A stretch of DNA of 64,000 nucleotides, taken from the NCBI RefSeq assembly GCF_019879105.1, contig NZ_CP082249.1, forward strand, positions 2,852,001 to 2,916,000, written 5' to 3'. Below, in pieces: positions 45,088-54,151 of this stretch. The position numbers and the translations under genes were made by a program. Positions within the stretch are counted from its first letter, which is position 1, and each line of letters starts with the position of its first letter. The stretch is from Natrinema sp. SYSU A 869 (GTDB lineage Archaea; Halobacteriota; Halobacteria; Halobacteriales; Natrialbaceae). Under the pieces are notes generated by a model, which was given only the letters and a program-made list of their open reading frames with translations, had not been told where the DNA came from and ran no database searches.

Positions 45088-45185
45088 CCACTCGTTTCGC
45101 GACCCTATATCACTTCGATACTGCTCTATCCGCTACCGAGCGCGAGCAATGTACTGCTCGGAGATCCATCCCCACCGGAACTCGC

Positions 45186-45620
45186 CTACTCCTCTCGCTG
45201 GGCGCGGTCCCGTAACTGCTGTTTCTGGCGGCGCTCGGTCACGTGATCGACGCCGTCCGCTAGTTCATCCCTGACGACGTCTTCGAACGTATCGACTTCC
45301 TTGAGGAACTCCCCCGAGAACTCCTCGACGAGTTCGAACGTCCACTGATCGCTGATCGCACCCGCGGGGAGATGCTCGTCTCTGAGTTCGTTAGCCCACT
45401 CCTCGTGGCCGGCCTCGCGAAGCTTGTTTTCGGCGTCGCCCATCCGGTCCATCGCGTGGCCGAGTTCGTGGTGAAACTCGAGTAAGGTGCCGTAGGCCCG
45501 GTGGACGTGCTCGATGCTTAACTGGAGTTCGTGGAGCGCGGCCTGTTCGGCGTCGCTCAACGCGAGTTCGTCCGGTTCGGTCTCCGTATCGGGGCTGGCG
45601 TTCGAATCGGTGTCGGTCAC
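45186..45620 (-). CDS. Conserved haloarchaeal helical protein
   Basis: A 144-residue soluble protein, highly acidic at the N terminus, then mostly helical. His residues recur in LSIEHVHRAYGTLLEFHHELGHAMDRMGDAENKLREAGH. It has no signal or membrane segment. The regular spacing of His and acidic residues recalls metal-binding helices, but nothing shows a bound metal. The function is unknown. Confidence 0.65.
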   Translation of the reverse strand: MTDTDSNASPDTETEPDELALSDAEQAALHELQLSIEHVHRAYGTLLEFHHELGHAMDRMGDAENKLREAGHEEWANELRDEHLPAGAISDQWTFELVEEFSGEFLKEVDTFEDVVRDELADGVDHVTERRQKQQLRDRAQREE

Positions 45621-45722
45621 GCCCGTGACGACGCCGACTCGAGGGAAAACCGTACGCGTTGAACGTGCAGGACCGGGATCGATGCTCGATCGGCTGCGTC
45701 ACCGTCTCCGGCGCGTAACGGG

Positions 45723-47006
45723 TCAGCAGTCGACACTGGCACCCAGTTCGGGTGCGGTCGCGTTGTAGCCCTCATCGCGCAGTTCGTCAGCGAATGCCTC
45801 ACAGCGGTCGCCGTGGTTGACGAGCACCCGCGCGTCCCCGCAGGACTCGAGGAACGCGAGCAGCCCGTCTCGGTCCGCGTGCGCGGAGAAATCGTACTGT
45901 TCGACCTGGGCACTGACCGGCATCATGCGACCGTCGATCTCGGCGCTACCGGTCTCGAGCAGGTCCCGTCCGGGTGTCCCCTCGACCTGATAGCCGGTCA
46001 TGGCGATTTTGTTGGTTGGGTGAGCACGGATCGCGGGGATGTAGGTCATCGCGGGGCCGCCGTGGAGCATCCCGCTCGTGGTGACGATGACAGTATTTTG
46101 CTCCGCGATGCGTTTGCGCTGGCCGTCGCGGCCGTTAACGAATCGGGCGTTCCCCTTCGCTCGGCGCAGCAGGTCCGGATCGCGGAGGAACTCCCTGTTT
46201 TGGTCGCGCAAGAAGAGTTCGGTGACGCGTTTTCCCATGCCGTCGACGTAGCACTCGAGGTCGTGTTCCGCACAGATGCAGAGCACCTCCTGCGTGCGGC
46301 CGATGCCGAAGGCGGGGACGACGACGGTACCCCCCTCCCAGATCGTGGTTCGGAGACTCTCGACGAACTCGTCGACGATCTCCTCGCGCGGGGGTCGGGT
46401 CACGTCCGAATAGGTGCTCTCACAGAGGACCACATCGGCGTCGGGCCGGGCGGTGCTGCCGTCGAGCAGCCGTTGCTCCTCGGTGTGGAAGTCGCCGGTG
46501 TAGAGCAATCTGGTCTCTCCGTCATCATCGGACGCAGTCCGATTGTTCGCGGGGCTCCGTCCCGCGCTGTCGACGAGGACGTGGGCGCTGCCCGGGACGT
46601 GGCCGGCGTCGAAAAAGGTGATCTCGTAGCCCGCAACTTCGAAGGTCTCCTCATAGCCGTGAGTCTCGGAGACTTCCGCGACGCGAGCCAGTTCCGCCTC
46701 GGTGAACGGGCAGTCGTAGCTGCCGCCGTGGAGCTTTAGCGTGTCACGTGCCAACACCATGGTGAGGTCGTACGTCGGCGGGGTCCAGTGGATCGACGGT
46801 CGTGCGTCGCCCGACAACAGAGTAGGGACCGAGCCGACGTGATCAAGGTGACCGTGGCTGACGACGACGGCCTCGGGATCGATATTGCCGATCGGAAACG
46901 CTGGCGGATTCCCCGAGTCCATCCCGAAATCGAGCAAGAGCGTCTCGTCGATATAGATCGCGCTCCGACCGATCTCGCCGGCACCGCCGAGAAACCGAAC
47001 GTCCAT
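45723..47006 (-). CDS. Beta-CASP family metallo-beta-lactamase ribonuclease-like protein
   Basis: A 427-residue nuclease of the beta-CASP family (aCPSF/RNase J relatives), probably acting on RNA. The motifs are SHGHLDHVG, the metal site GHVPGSAH, the Asp in LLYTGDFH, and DFSAHADRDGLLAFLES near the C terminus. No KH domains precede the nuclease, so it corresponds to the shorter archaeal aCPSF2-like group rather than aCPSF1. The ATG at 47006 (MDVRFLGGAGEIG) starts the first strand. Start and family are clear; the RNA target is unknown. Confidence 0.9.
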   Translation of the reverse strand: MDVRFLGGAGEIGRSAIYIDETLLLDFGMDSGNPPAFPIGNIDPEAVVVSHGHLDHVGSVPTLLSGDARPSIHWTPPTYDLTMVLARDTLKLHGGSYDCPFTEAELARVAEVSETHGYEETFEVAGYEITFFDAGHVPGSAHVLVDSAGRSPANNRTASDDDGETRLLYTGDFHTEEQRLLDGSTARPDADVVLCESTYSDVTRPPREEIVDEFVESLRTTIWEGGTVVVPAFGIGRTQEVLCICAEHDLECYVDGMGKRVTELFLRDQNREFLRDPDLLRRAKGNARFVNGRDGQRKRIAEQNTVIVTTSGMLHGGPAMTYIPAIRAHPTNKIAMTGYQVEGTPGRDLLETGSAEIDGRMMPVSAQVEQYDFSAHADRDGLLAFLESCGDARVLVNHGDRCEAFADELRDEGYNATAPELGASVDC

Positions 47007-47149
47007 TATCGAACGGTAGTGGCCCGGGCCGTTTGATGCCATCGGTTACGAACTGGGACATGGTTCCTGTCGGCGACCGCGTTCCGAGGCTCGTCGATCG
47101 ACGAGGGCGATATGTTCAGTATCGGTCGCGATGGACTACCTAGACACAA

Positions 47150-47602
47150 ATGACAGCCTATCGCTTCCGCGTCACGTTCGATCCGGACCCGACCTCGCTG
47201 TGGCGGGATGTCGTTATCGGCGAGGATCGATCCGTCGACGAGTTTCAGACGACGATCAACGACGCCGTCGGACTCGATCAGGGACACCTCTGGTTCGTCG
47301 GTACTGACGAGAACTACTGGGACAGCGACGTGAAACTACAGTGCCCACAGGAGTTCGACGACTCGTCGGGTCCGATGGGGTTCGGAGAAGAAACATACGA
47401 CGCTGCTGCGACGACGGTCGGTGACATGATTGTCAAGTTGGACCTCAAGGAACGGGACCGGATCTGTTACCTGTACGACTACGGCGACGAGTGGCGCTTC
47501 TACGGGATTCTCAAATCAGTCGATGGCGACGAGCCAAGCGACAGGCAGCCAACGGTCGTCGACGAGGCGGGTGACACCGTGGAGCAGTATGAAAAGCGGT
47601 GA
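47150..47602 (+). CDS. PRiA4b ORF-3-like protein
   Basis: A 150-residue protein of the plasmid pRiA4b ORF-3 family (PF07929). The signature pieces are YRFRVTFDPDP-SLWRDVVI, LDQGHLWFV, VGDMIVKLDLKERDRICYLYDYGDEWRFYGIL and the acidic tail. Members occur on plasmids and as passenger genes near insertion sequences, but also stand alone in chromosomes. The biochemical role is unknown. No mobile element is seen next to it. Confidence 0.85.
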   Translation: MTAYRFRVTFDPDPTSLWRDVVIGEDRSVDEFQTTINDAVGLDQGHLWFVGTDENYWDSDVKLQCPQEFDDSSGPMGFGEETYDAAATTVGDMIVKLDLKERDRICYLYDYGDEWRFYGILKSVDGDEPSDRQPTVVDEAGDTVEQYEKR

Positions 47603-47678
47603 CCTCGAGTTCGGTCACGAGCGTACGTGACGGTGTCGTGGTGGCCGGCTGGCCAGATCGAACGGTCGCATTCCGACG

Positions 47679-48092
47679 CTACCGATCCCGGAGCCGATGC
47701 CGATCGCTCGCCGAACCGTGGGTCCGCGAGCCGTCGTCCCTCGTTCGGTCGTCCGGGTCAAGCACCCGATCGAGTTCGCGTTCGAACTCCTCGTCGTCGA
47801 GTTCGCCGGCGACGTACTGCGATCGAAGGCGGTCCTCGCGGTCGGGTCCGTCGTCGGATCGCCGTGGCGCGTGTGCTTGTGTCTCGGTTTCCGAATCGTC
47901 GCTGAGGATCGAAATCAGTCCGACGACAGCCAGAACGAACGCGCCCAGGACAGCGATCGAGACGAGCATCGAAACGACGGCCGCGACGACCGAGAGGGCG
48001 ATACCGACGACCGTCGCGATGACGCTCAGGACGATGAGCGCAAGCACGAGCACGCCGACTCCCTTCAGCAGGGCGGAACTGAGTCGTCCCAT
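47679..48092 (-). CDS. Membrane protein with a SHOCT-like C-terminal motif
   Basis: A 137-residue protein with two adjacent hydrophobic segments (about residues 10-58), followed by a charged linker and a short C-terminal motif LRSQYVAGELDDEEFERELDRVLD. That motif fits the SHOCT domain (a short helical unit beginning L-x-x-x-Y-x-x-G-x-I/L-x-x-x-E-F/Y). SHOCT domains are common at the ends of small prokaryotic membrane proteins and their role is unknown. The ATG at 48092 (MGRLSSALL) is used; one at 48101 is possible. Confidence 0.7.
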   Translation of the reverse strand: MGRLSSALLKGVGVLVLALIVLSVIATVVGIALSVVAAVVSMLVSIAVLGAFVLAVVGLISILSDDSETETQAHAPRRSDDGPDREDRLRSQYVAGELDDEEFERELDRVLDPDDRTRDDGSRTHGSASDRHRLRDR

Positions 48093-48188
48093 ACTCGTCA
48101 TTCGATAGACACGCACAAAAACAACGCGCCGATGGTACGGTCCCATCGCGACCCGGAGTCGCGCTCTCGAGTCGCCGGCTCGGTGCCG

Positions 48189-48533
48189 TCAGGAACTGTT
48201 CGAGCGTCGATCGTCTGGCCCCGCCGTCGGGGCGGCGGTCCGTTCGGTCAGTCCAATGAGATACACGTCGAGCAAACAGATCAGCAGGATCGCGAGCGGG
48301 ACGGCCACGTCGGTGTAGCTCACCGCGTCAAACTGCAGGGCCGTCACGACGAAGGGATCGCCCGGGTCAAGGGCTCCCGACAGCGACCGCGCGCTCAGGA
48401 ACGCGAGCGCGAGGCCATAGCAGACGAACCAGATGCCGCCGCGTTTCCACTGCCCGAGGTAACAGTGGCCGAGGCCGGCAACGAGCGCCGACAGCGGATA
48501 CGCCGGCCAGACCGGTCGCGACAGGTCACTCAT
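48189..48533 (-). CDS. Small TM2-like membrane protein
   Basis: A 114-residue integral membrane protein with about three hydrophobic segments. The block [34 protein letters not shown] has the pattern of TM2-like domains (a glycine-rich turn between two helices with a Y-x-G). The C-terminal end is hydrophilic. Its function is unknown. The ATG at 48533 starts [14 protein letters not shown]. Confidence 0.65.
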   Translation of the reverse strand: MSDLSRPVWPAYPLSALVAGLGHCYLGQWKRGGIWFVCYGLALAFLSARSLSGALDPGDPFVVTALQFDAVSYTDVAVPLAILLICLLDVYLIGLTERTAAPTAGPDDRRSNSS

Positions 48534-48584
48534 TACCCTCCCTATGTCGCGGAAGACAATCGGTGTTACCATTTTCCCGATCGG

Positions 48585-48863
48585 CTACTTCCGATACTGT
48601 TGGATCCCGAACCGCCCATATCCGCCGTATGCGATCTCGAGCGATCCGATCCACCAGTTCCACCGCTCTGGCGGGGCTCCATCGGGGGCGTCCGATAGCT
48701 CCGCGATGACGAGATCGTTCGTCAGCGTCACTCCCGCGTCCTCCTCATACCGGCCCGAGTCCGCAAGATCGACGGCTTGCCGAACGACGACGCGCGACTG
48801 GCCGGTCGTCCCGCCGAACTCCTCGCGCAGGCGATCCTCGAGTCGCTCAGGATCGATGAACAC
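48585..48863 (-). CDS. Conserved hypothetical haloarchaeal protein
   Basis: A 92-residue soluble protein with an acidic helical N terminus and a C-terminal strand-rich part, [29 protein letters not shown], unusually rich in Trp and Tyr. I recognise no domain. It lies upstream of the TM2-like gene on the same strand, with 51 bases between, and may be co-transcribed with it. Confidence 0.6.
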   Translation of the reverse strand: MFIDPERLEDRLREEFGGTTGQSRVVVRQAVDLADSGRYEEDAGVTLTNDLVIAELSDAPDGAPPERWNWWIGSLEIAYGGYGRFGIQQYRK

Positions 48864-49128
48864 GGGTACTCGTAGGGGTCCGACGTACTTGACTGTTCGA
48901 GCGGAACGGCTGTGGACCCGAAACGATTCTGGCTCTACTGGCCGGGAGGACGGCTCTCGCGTTGCTCGAGCCGTCCGATTTTACGAAAAAGCAAGCTCTT
49001 CCGAGCGGCGGGACCGCTGGTCCCTCGAGCAGTCGGAGCTTAGCGCCGACGACCGCGAAGGAAGTGAACAGGAACGTCTTCCGTTGCTTTTCATCGAAGT
49101 GAAGCGGGATCGAAGAGCCCGCGAGGTT

Positions 49129-49151
49129 GTCGGGCGGCGCTGCCGCCCGAC
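49129..49151. repeat. Perfect hairpin, 10-bp stem
   Basis: Arms GTCGGGCGGC and GCCGCCCGAC around the loop GCT. Confidence 0.7.
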
Positions 49152-49156
49152 TGCAA

Positions 49157-49175
49157 GCGATTCCGGAGGAATCGC
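49157..49175. repeat. Perfect hairpin, 8-bp stem
   Basis: Arms GCGATTCC and GGAATCGC around the loop GGA, six bases after the previous hairpin. Confidence 0.7.
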
Positions 49176-49180
49176 CCAGT

Positions 49181-49213
49181 TCAAAAGAGCGCTCTATAGG
49201 AGCGTTCTTTTGA
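49181..49213. repeat. Hairpin with a 14-bp stem
   Basis: Arms TCAAAAGAGCGCTC and GAGCGTTCTTTTGA around TATAG; every position pairs if one G-U pair is allowed. This is the strongest structure of the cluster and could be a terminator or part of a structured RNA. Confidence 0.7.
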
Positions 49214-49225
49214 GGATTTTGCCGA

Positions 49226-49246
49226 GGGCGCGGCATAGCCACGCCC
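49226..49246. repeat. Hairpin, 9-bp stem with one mismatch
   Basis: Arms GGGCGCGGC and GCCACGCCC around ATA. Confidence 0.6.
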
Positions 49247-49308
49247 GCAGAGCAAAAAGTTCGGGACCGATCGATGATCTTTTGAGCGACGGCCGTCTTC
49301 CGTCGGGC

Positions 49309-49707
49309 ATGGCAAGTTTCACTGTCGTTGTCGGCGACCCGGAATCCGGGTTAGCCTACCAGCTTGAGGCGGAAGAACAGGACGCGAACCGCTTTATCGG
49401 CAAGTCCATCGGCGAGGAGGTCGACGGCGGCGCAGTCGGACTCGACGGCTACACGCTCGAGATCACCGGTGGCTCCGACGAGTCCGGCCGCCCGCTCACC
49501 GACGAGGTCGCGGGGCCGAACCTGAAGGAAGTCCTGATGAACGAAGAACAAACGGGCTACAAGCCATCCCGTGACGGCGAGCGCCGCCGAATCACTGTTC
49601 GCGGCCGTGAAGTGTCCGACGCTGTCGCACAGATCAACGCCTCGATCGTCGACCACGGCAGCACCGATGTCGACGAACTGCTCGGCGACGACGGCGACGA
49701 CGAGTAA
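49309..49707 (+). CDS. rps6e: Ribosomal protein S6e
   Basis: A 132-residue small-subunit ribosomal protein found in archaea and eukaryotes. The start [22 protein letters not shown] and the core [29 protein letters not shown] are characteristic, and the C terminus is short and acidic as in haloarchaea. The ATG at 49309 is confirmed by the family start, even though the frame is open far upstream. It is followed after 26 bases by a hypothetical gene that may share the transcript. Confidence 0.95.
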   Translation: MASFTVVVGDPESGLAYQLEAEEQDANRFIGKSIGEEVDGGAVGLDGYTLEITGGSDESGRPLTDEVAGPNLKEVLMNEEQTGYKPSRDGERRRITVRGREVSDAVAQINASIVDHGSTDVDELLGDDGDDE

Positions 49708-49733
49708 ATCGCCGCCCCTTTCATTCGTTTTCA

Positions 49734-50171
49734 ATGACAGACAGAGTTGCGAGCGACCATCCCTCGGTACAGACGGTTCGGTCGACGTGTACGGAGACAG
49801 CGACGGGCGTCAAACTCGAGGTGCCAGCGGACGACCGCGAGGCGTTCCCAACCGACGAGGTCATCCGGGTCGTCCTCGACGGTGAGGAACGGTTTGCCCG
49901 AGTCGAACGGGCGTTGACCGGCGACGACCTGTCGATTCCGGGCGTCTACGACACGCCGGATCTGGCTCAAGACCCCAGCGGCGGGACCGATCGGCTCACC
50001 GAGTGGACTACAGACCACGACATTCCGACGGGCGGCTCAGTACTGATTGACGTCATCGAATCCGAGTTCCTCTATGGCCTTCGCGCGCCCGGCGAGACGG
50101 CCTACTACGACGCCCGCGAACCGCCAAACGAGAGTTTGAGCGAGATCGCGGAGAACCTCGAGGACGAGTAA
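49734..50171 (+). CDS. Conserved haloarchaeal protein (DUF7112-like)
   Basis: A 145-residue soluble acidic protein. The N-terminal part looks like a small beta barrel (KLEVPADDREAFPTDEVIRVVLDGEERFARVERAL), and the C-terminal part ends RAPGETAYYDAREPPNESLSEIAENLEDE. It directly follows rps6e on the same strand. I associate it with a haloarchaea-only family but cannot give a function. Confidence 0.65.
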   Translation: MTDRVASDHPSVQTVRSTCTETATGVKLEVPADDREAFPTDEVIRVVLDGEERFARVERALTGDDLSIPGVYDTPDLAQDPSGGTDRLTEWTTDHDIPTGGSVLIDVIESEFLYGLRAPGETAYYDAREPPNESLSEIAENLEDE

Positions 50172-50270
50172 CCCGTCCGGGACCGCAGGCGGCGCTTCGG
50201 AGGCGACCGTCTGCTTCGGGGGAGTGAATTTCCCACCTCTCGAGTAAGTCACAGAATTATCGCAATCGGT

Positions 50271-50771
50271 TCAGAGACGTGGGAGAGCGGCGTACAGCAA
50301 GAGCCCGAAGGCGAGGTGTTGGACCATCGCTTGCTCGACGGTTGCATGCACGTACTCCTCGTCGGCGATCGAGTACTCCTTGGTTCGCACCTTGGCGTGC
50401 ATCGAGAGCACGTCGTCCTCCTCTAAGTCGTGGAGGCTCGGGTAGACAGTCCCTGGGCTGAGCTGTGCGTCAAAGAGATGGGTGAGGTCCGAGATGAGTT
50501 CCTTGCCGTGGGTTTCTTCATGAAGCGTGATGAGCACCAGGAGGACCTCCTCTAAGTTCTCCCTGACCATGGCCTCGTCAAACTGGACGTCGTCGGCCGG
50601 GAACGCCCCGTTTACCTGCTCCATGAGGTCGGCGAGTGTGCGTTCGATATCTCTCGTTGCATCCTCGGTCGACCCGAGGGAGCGGTCGGACGATTTCGGC
50701 TGGCTGTCGGCAGTTACCGCCCTCGAGAGCTCGTCGAGCACGGATTCGGCGCCGGGGGTTTCTTCATACAT
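50271..50771 (-). CDS. PadR-like transcriptional regulator
   Basis: A 166-residue regulator. After an acidic N-terminal region of about 75 residues comes the winged-helix domain: LEEVLLVLITLHEETHGKELISDL, the recognition helix in LSPGTVYPSLHDLEEDDVLSM, and the wing VRTKEYSIADEEYVHATVEQA. This matches PadR-type regulators. The long acidic extension is unusual for PadR but common in haloarchaeal versions. The target is unknown; the palindrome upstream at 50910 may be its operator. Confidence 0.8.
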   Translation of the reverse strand: MYEETPGAESVLDELSRAVTADSQPKSSDRSLGSTEDATRDIERTLADLMEQVNGAFPADDVQFDEAMVRENLEEVLLVLITLHEETHGKELISDLTHLFDAQLSPGTVYPSLHDLEEDDVLSMHAKVRTKEYSIADEEYVHATVEQAMVQHLAFGLLLYAALPRL

Positions 50772-51072
50772 TGACGATCACCAAATGGGGTTCGCGAGAT
50801 GGCTTATCTTCGGCCGTCGGCTGTGATCCGCCGACGGACGAGCGAACGCGGGGCGTCGGTACGACTACTGAATTCCTGACGCTGAGACGTATTAAGAGAC
50901 AGGGAAACGAACAGTCACTGTTTCACATAAATTAATAACTCGACACCAATACGCCAAACTTCAATCGAATACCCACCCGTAACCGAGAGAATTACGGCAG
51001 GCCGCTGGCCGGCGCTCGAGGGGAGCGACGCGAATACCGCCCTTTTTCCACCTCGAGCGCGAATCCGACGCC
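50772..51072. other. Intergenic region with a possible operator
   Basis: It separates the PadR-like gene from a divergent small gene. The palindrome AACAGT-C-ACTGTT is at 50910-50922, next to an AT-rich stretch (50926-50940, ATAAATTAATAACT). No gene is seen. Confidence 0.4.
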
Positions 51073-51513
51073 ATGAGTAACCCACGCGAGGAGTTTTTGG
51101 CGGGCGAGCGCCTCGAGGATGTCGCGCTGTTTCTGGCTGATTCCTACGTTTCAGACGACCGACTCGAGCAGTTCGGTGATCGCGTCGACGACGGCATCCT
51201 GATCGTGGTCGACGGCGAGCGCGGTCGGAGCGCCTTTCAGGCGGCAACGGGTACCGGTGCGATGGAGTTCGCCAAGTCCGCGATGAGCAACGAAGGGGAG
51301 ATCGAGGACGACCTGACCGGCGGTCACTGCCCGGACGCAGCCGGTGACGAGGGGGACCACGCCGTCCAGTTCGTCTTCGCGTTCGCCGAAGCGCAAAACG
51401 AGGAGGTCGGCGGCATCTACGCCGACGGTGCTGTCGTCCACGCTTACGCCCAGTGTACGTGTGGAACGGCGTTCTCGGATCGGTGGAATGTGACCGACGA
51501 GGTCGACCAGTAA
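51073..51513 (+). CDS. Conserved haloarchaeal protein (DUF5807-like)
   Basis: A 146-residue soluble acidic protein opening MSNPREEFLAGERLEDVALFLAD. A middle strand reads DGILIVVDGERGRSAFQAATG and the C-terminal part contains VHAYAQCTCGTAFSDRW, a CxC pair that might bind a metal. I believe it belongs to the haloarchaeal DUF5807 family, whose function is not known. Confidence 0.65.
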   Translation: MSNPREEFLAGERLEDVALFLADSYVSDDRLEQFGDRVDDGILIVVDGERGRSAFQAATGTGAMEFAKSAMSNEGEIEDDLTGGHCPDAAGDEGDHAVQFVFAFAEAQNEEVGGIYADGAVVHAYAQCTCGTAFSDRWNVTDEVDQ

Positions 51514-51619
51514 CCGGTCGATCAAACGCCGACGATCCGTGACTGGTGACTGTCCCGTCGCCCGATACCGTCACGTGTCGGCCGTCCGCTTTTGCTCGCG
51601 ACCGGCGTAACAACACGGA

Positions 51620-52315
51620 ATGAGTTCGACCGAAACCCCGTATGAGACCGGCCGCGGGTTCGGTCTCTCGAGTCGCGAAGCGCGCGTAATTGGTGGCGCG
51701 AGCACCCTGATGGCCATCAACGTATTGTTGATGTACGTCCTCGTGGTGACGCCGCTCGCGACCGTCAACGACTACCTGTTTTCGTTCCCGATCGTCGGCG
51801 CGATCGCTTACGGTGCGGCGATCATGGGCGGACAGCTAGTCGCCGAGCGAGGCGTTGAGGGCGGCGACATGGGCATCGCGTTCGTCGGGATGGTCATCTT
51901 GCAACTTGCCTTCGGGATCTTCGGGGCCGGCGTGCTTCGGTTCGCACCTCGAGAGTCACAGTTGACGATCCTCGCCGTGACAGCGGTCGTCGTCGCCGTG
52001 CTGACTGCCGTCATTTCGGCGTACGTCTACGCGAGATCAAAGACGTTCGAACACTGGGGTTCCTATGCCAACTACGCGTTCATCGGCGGTATCGTCGCTA
52101 TTCTGATCGGGACCTTTGTCGCACCGGTGTTGCTCCTCGGGTTCGTCCTCATCTTCCTCGGATTCCTGCTTCGGCTGGGTTGGGAGATCTGGAAGGTGCG
52201 CGACCAGCGTAGCGAGTCAGTCGCGCTCCAGACCATCGGCGTCTACATCGCCGTCGCCGGCGTCTTCGTCCACGTCCTGCAGCTGGTGATGCGGTACTTC
52301 GCATCGCGACAGTGA
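51620..52315 (+). CDS. Polytopic membrane protein of unknown function
   Basis: A 231-residue protein with about six or seven hydrophobic helices and short loops. The start MSSTETPYETGRGFGLSSREARVIGG is a hydrophilic N terminus, and the C terminus (YFASRQ) is short. The regular helix-loop spacing recalls Bax-inhibitor-like or other small multi-helix proteins, but nothing decisive is visible. Confidence 0.65.
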   Translation: MSSTETPYETGRGFGLSSREARVIGGASTLMAINVLLMYVLVVTPLATVNDYLFSFPIVGAIAYGAAIMGGQLVAERGVEGGDMGIAFVGMVILQLAFGIFGAGVLRFAPRESQLTILAVTAVVVAVLTAVISAYVYARSKTFEHWGSYANYAFIGGIVAILIGTFVAPVLLLGFVLIFLGFLLRLGWEIWKVRDQRSESVALQTIGVYIAVAGVFVHVLQLVMRYFASRQ

Positions 52316-52686
52316 GCGATCGGTTTGCTCGAGCGTTCCTATCGGTTTGCTCGAGCCTTGACCGTTTTAGAAGGACGATCTCGAGAAACAGAGGGTAACT
52401 GACGCTCACAATCCCCTGTGAATGGAGCAGTGGGTTCTGAGAGGTGTGAGTGAGACAAAGTGTCCTGCTCGCGTGGCAACAGGGAATCGCCACGCCCTCC
52501 CCAGCCGATTCGTTCGCGCAGCTTCGGGCCGCGGCTCACCAATCGGTTCGCCGCGACACAGCGCGCGCCACCGCCCGCTGGTTGGCCGGCCCGGAGTGAT
52601 ATGCAACACCCCTCTACTGACCGTTTACTGACAGTCGAGGATTCAGTGACAGAGGCAAAAACGAGTCAGGCGGATCCTCGAGCCGA
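52316..52686. other. Intergenic region with a short direct repeat
   Basis: ATCGGTTTGCTCGAGC occurs at 52319-52334 and again at 52341-52356. The remaining bases up to the DHH phosphoesterase stop hold no recognised gene or RNA. Confidence 0.45.
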
Positions 52687-53976
52687 TCAGTCGTCGTCTG
52701 CGTCCACGTCGTTCTCGGCGTCCTCGGCGTCCTCGTTCGCTTCGTCGACGACATCCCGAAATGCATCGAGAATGACGCGTTTCGTCACGGCACCGCGCGT
52801 TGTCCAGTGGTTCGCGTAGTCGAGCATATCGTCGTAGATGTCGGGTTTGCAGCCCGCGGCCTTGGGGTGGCCACCGCCGTTGACCTTCCCCGCGACCTTG
52901 TGGCACAGCTCGAACTCGTCGGTACCCCGAATGGAGGCCGAGCCGGCGGGTTTGACGATTACCGAGGCGTTGGCACCCTGCTCGCGCATTGCTTCGGCAA
53001 CTTCGTTTTGCGAACAGCGGCCGTAGGTAATCCCGACCGTGTAGCCGCCGATCTCGCGAAGCTCCGCCCGCCCGACCGCCTGATCGATGAGCGCCTCCTT
53101 CTCGACGCGGCGCTCGGCGATGTAGTCCGTGACCCACTCGGGCAGGTCGACGCCGTACTCGCGGACGACTTCGACGTACTCCGCGGGATCGGTCCAGTAG
53201 GCGTAGTCTGCGAGGTCGTCGCTGCGCGGGTCCTCGCGCAGCCAGAGGTCGTGATCCCGGGTAACGGCTGCCAGTTCCTCGTACATCGGCCCGAATTCGT
53301 ACTCGAGCGAGCGATAAACCACGTCGGCGCTGCACTCCTCGTCGGAGTCGCCGATTACGAGATCAGCGCCGGCGTCGCGGACTGACTGTGCGACATCGTC
53401 GCCCCACTGGTGGTGGTCGTACCACGCAACGCGGTTGGCGGTCTCGAGTGCGGCCGCGAGTTCGTCCTCGACATACTTGTACCGGTCCGGCGCGAGGTCG
53501 CAGACGAAGATATCGATCCCCTCGTCGCCGTGCTCGGCGACGCGAGCTAACGCGTCTTCGACGTCGTGGGGACTTGCGGGGATGAGCGCGACGTTGTGGG
53601 GCGTCGGTTCGGGTTCCTCGAGGGGTTCGTCGGTCTCGCCGGCCGCAACGACGGTGTTCTGCTCGTCGGCGTCGTCCGTCGCGTCAGCGACCGGTTCCGG
53701 CTGATCCGTATCGTCGCCATCTTCGGCCTCATCTTCCTCGTCGGGTTCCGGGATGTTCTGTACGTCGTCGTAGGCCTCTCGAATGAGTGCGACGCAGGCC
53801 AGCCCATCGGCGTCCGGGTCCGCGATGACCGCGACCTCGGCACCCTCGAGTGCGGCCTCGGTCTGTTGCTCCTCGAGGTCGTCCTCGAGCGTATCTGGCA
53901 GGAAAAAGCCAGTTCCCGGCAGGACGGACTTCCGCGAGAGCGACAGATCGCCGCTCTGAATGAGTTCGTCGTACAT
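52687..53976 (-). CDS. DHH/DHHA1 family phosphoesterase (RecJ-like)
   Basis: A 429-residue nuclease or phosphodiesterase of the archaeal RecJ-like group. The metal-binding motifs are VIADPDADG, CDLAP and WYDHHQWG in the DHH domain. The DHHA1 signature is KVNGGGHPKAAGC near the C terminus, and a long acidic loop (about residues 75-125) is inserted. Archaeal members can act on single-stranded DNA or RNA and join replication complexes. Here there is no neighbour that clarifies the role. Confidence 0.88.
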   Translation of the reverse strand: MYDELIQSGDLSLSRKSVLPGTGFFLPDTLEDDLEEQQTEAALEGAEVAVIADPDADGLACVALIREAYDDVQNIPEPDEEDEAEDGDDTDQPEPVADATDDADEQNTVVAAGETDEPLEEPEPTPHNVALIPASPHDVEDALARVAEHGDEGIDIFVCDLAPDRYKYVEDELAAALETANRVAWYDHHQWGDDVAQSVRDAGADLVIGDSDEECSADVVYRSLEYEFGPMYEELAAVTRDHDLWLREDPRSDDLADYAYWTDPAEYVEVVREYGVDLPEWVTDYIAERRVEKEALIDQAVGRAELREIGGYTVGITYGRCSQNEVAEAMREQGANASVIVKPAGSASIRGTDEFELCHKVAGKVNGGGHPKAAGCKPDIYDDMLDYANHWTTRGAVTKRVILDAFRDVVDEANEDAEDAENDVDADDD

Positions 53977-54151
53977 AGTACGTGCTGCGTGACCGGCCGG
54001 GAAGTAATCGCCGGTCTCGAGACTCGTCGATTCGGACGCTGCCGAGATCCGTCAGTGGGACGCTGTCGGCCGAGTACCGGAACACGTCCTGGCCACGTGT
54101 CCGTCGATCGCTATTGGCCGGTGAACGTGGCCGTTTCGATGCGACCGATCG

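Larger units (their letters stand above)
48864..49308. other. 445-base region with a run of hairpins before rps6e
   Basis: There is no supported gene. Between about 49004 and 49246 six inverted repeats follow one another; the strongest are listed separately. One plus-strand frame runs open from 48544 into rps6e, but its translation is low-complexity and unlike a protein, so I do not annotate it. Confidence 0.55.

Noticed and set aside
47150-47602. Mobile element carrying the PRiA4b ORF-3-like gene
   Set aside because: No transposase, terminal inverted repeats or target duplication were seen around the gene.
48544-49308. Upstream extension of the rps6e frame
   Set aside because: The frame is open but crosses the hairpin cluster, overlaps a minus-strand gene, and the S6e family start matches the ATG at 49309 exactly.
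52319-52356. Attachment site or insertion scar at the 16-base direct repeat
   Set aside because: Only six bases separate the copies, so nothing has been inserted between them; a local duplication is simpler.
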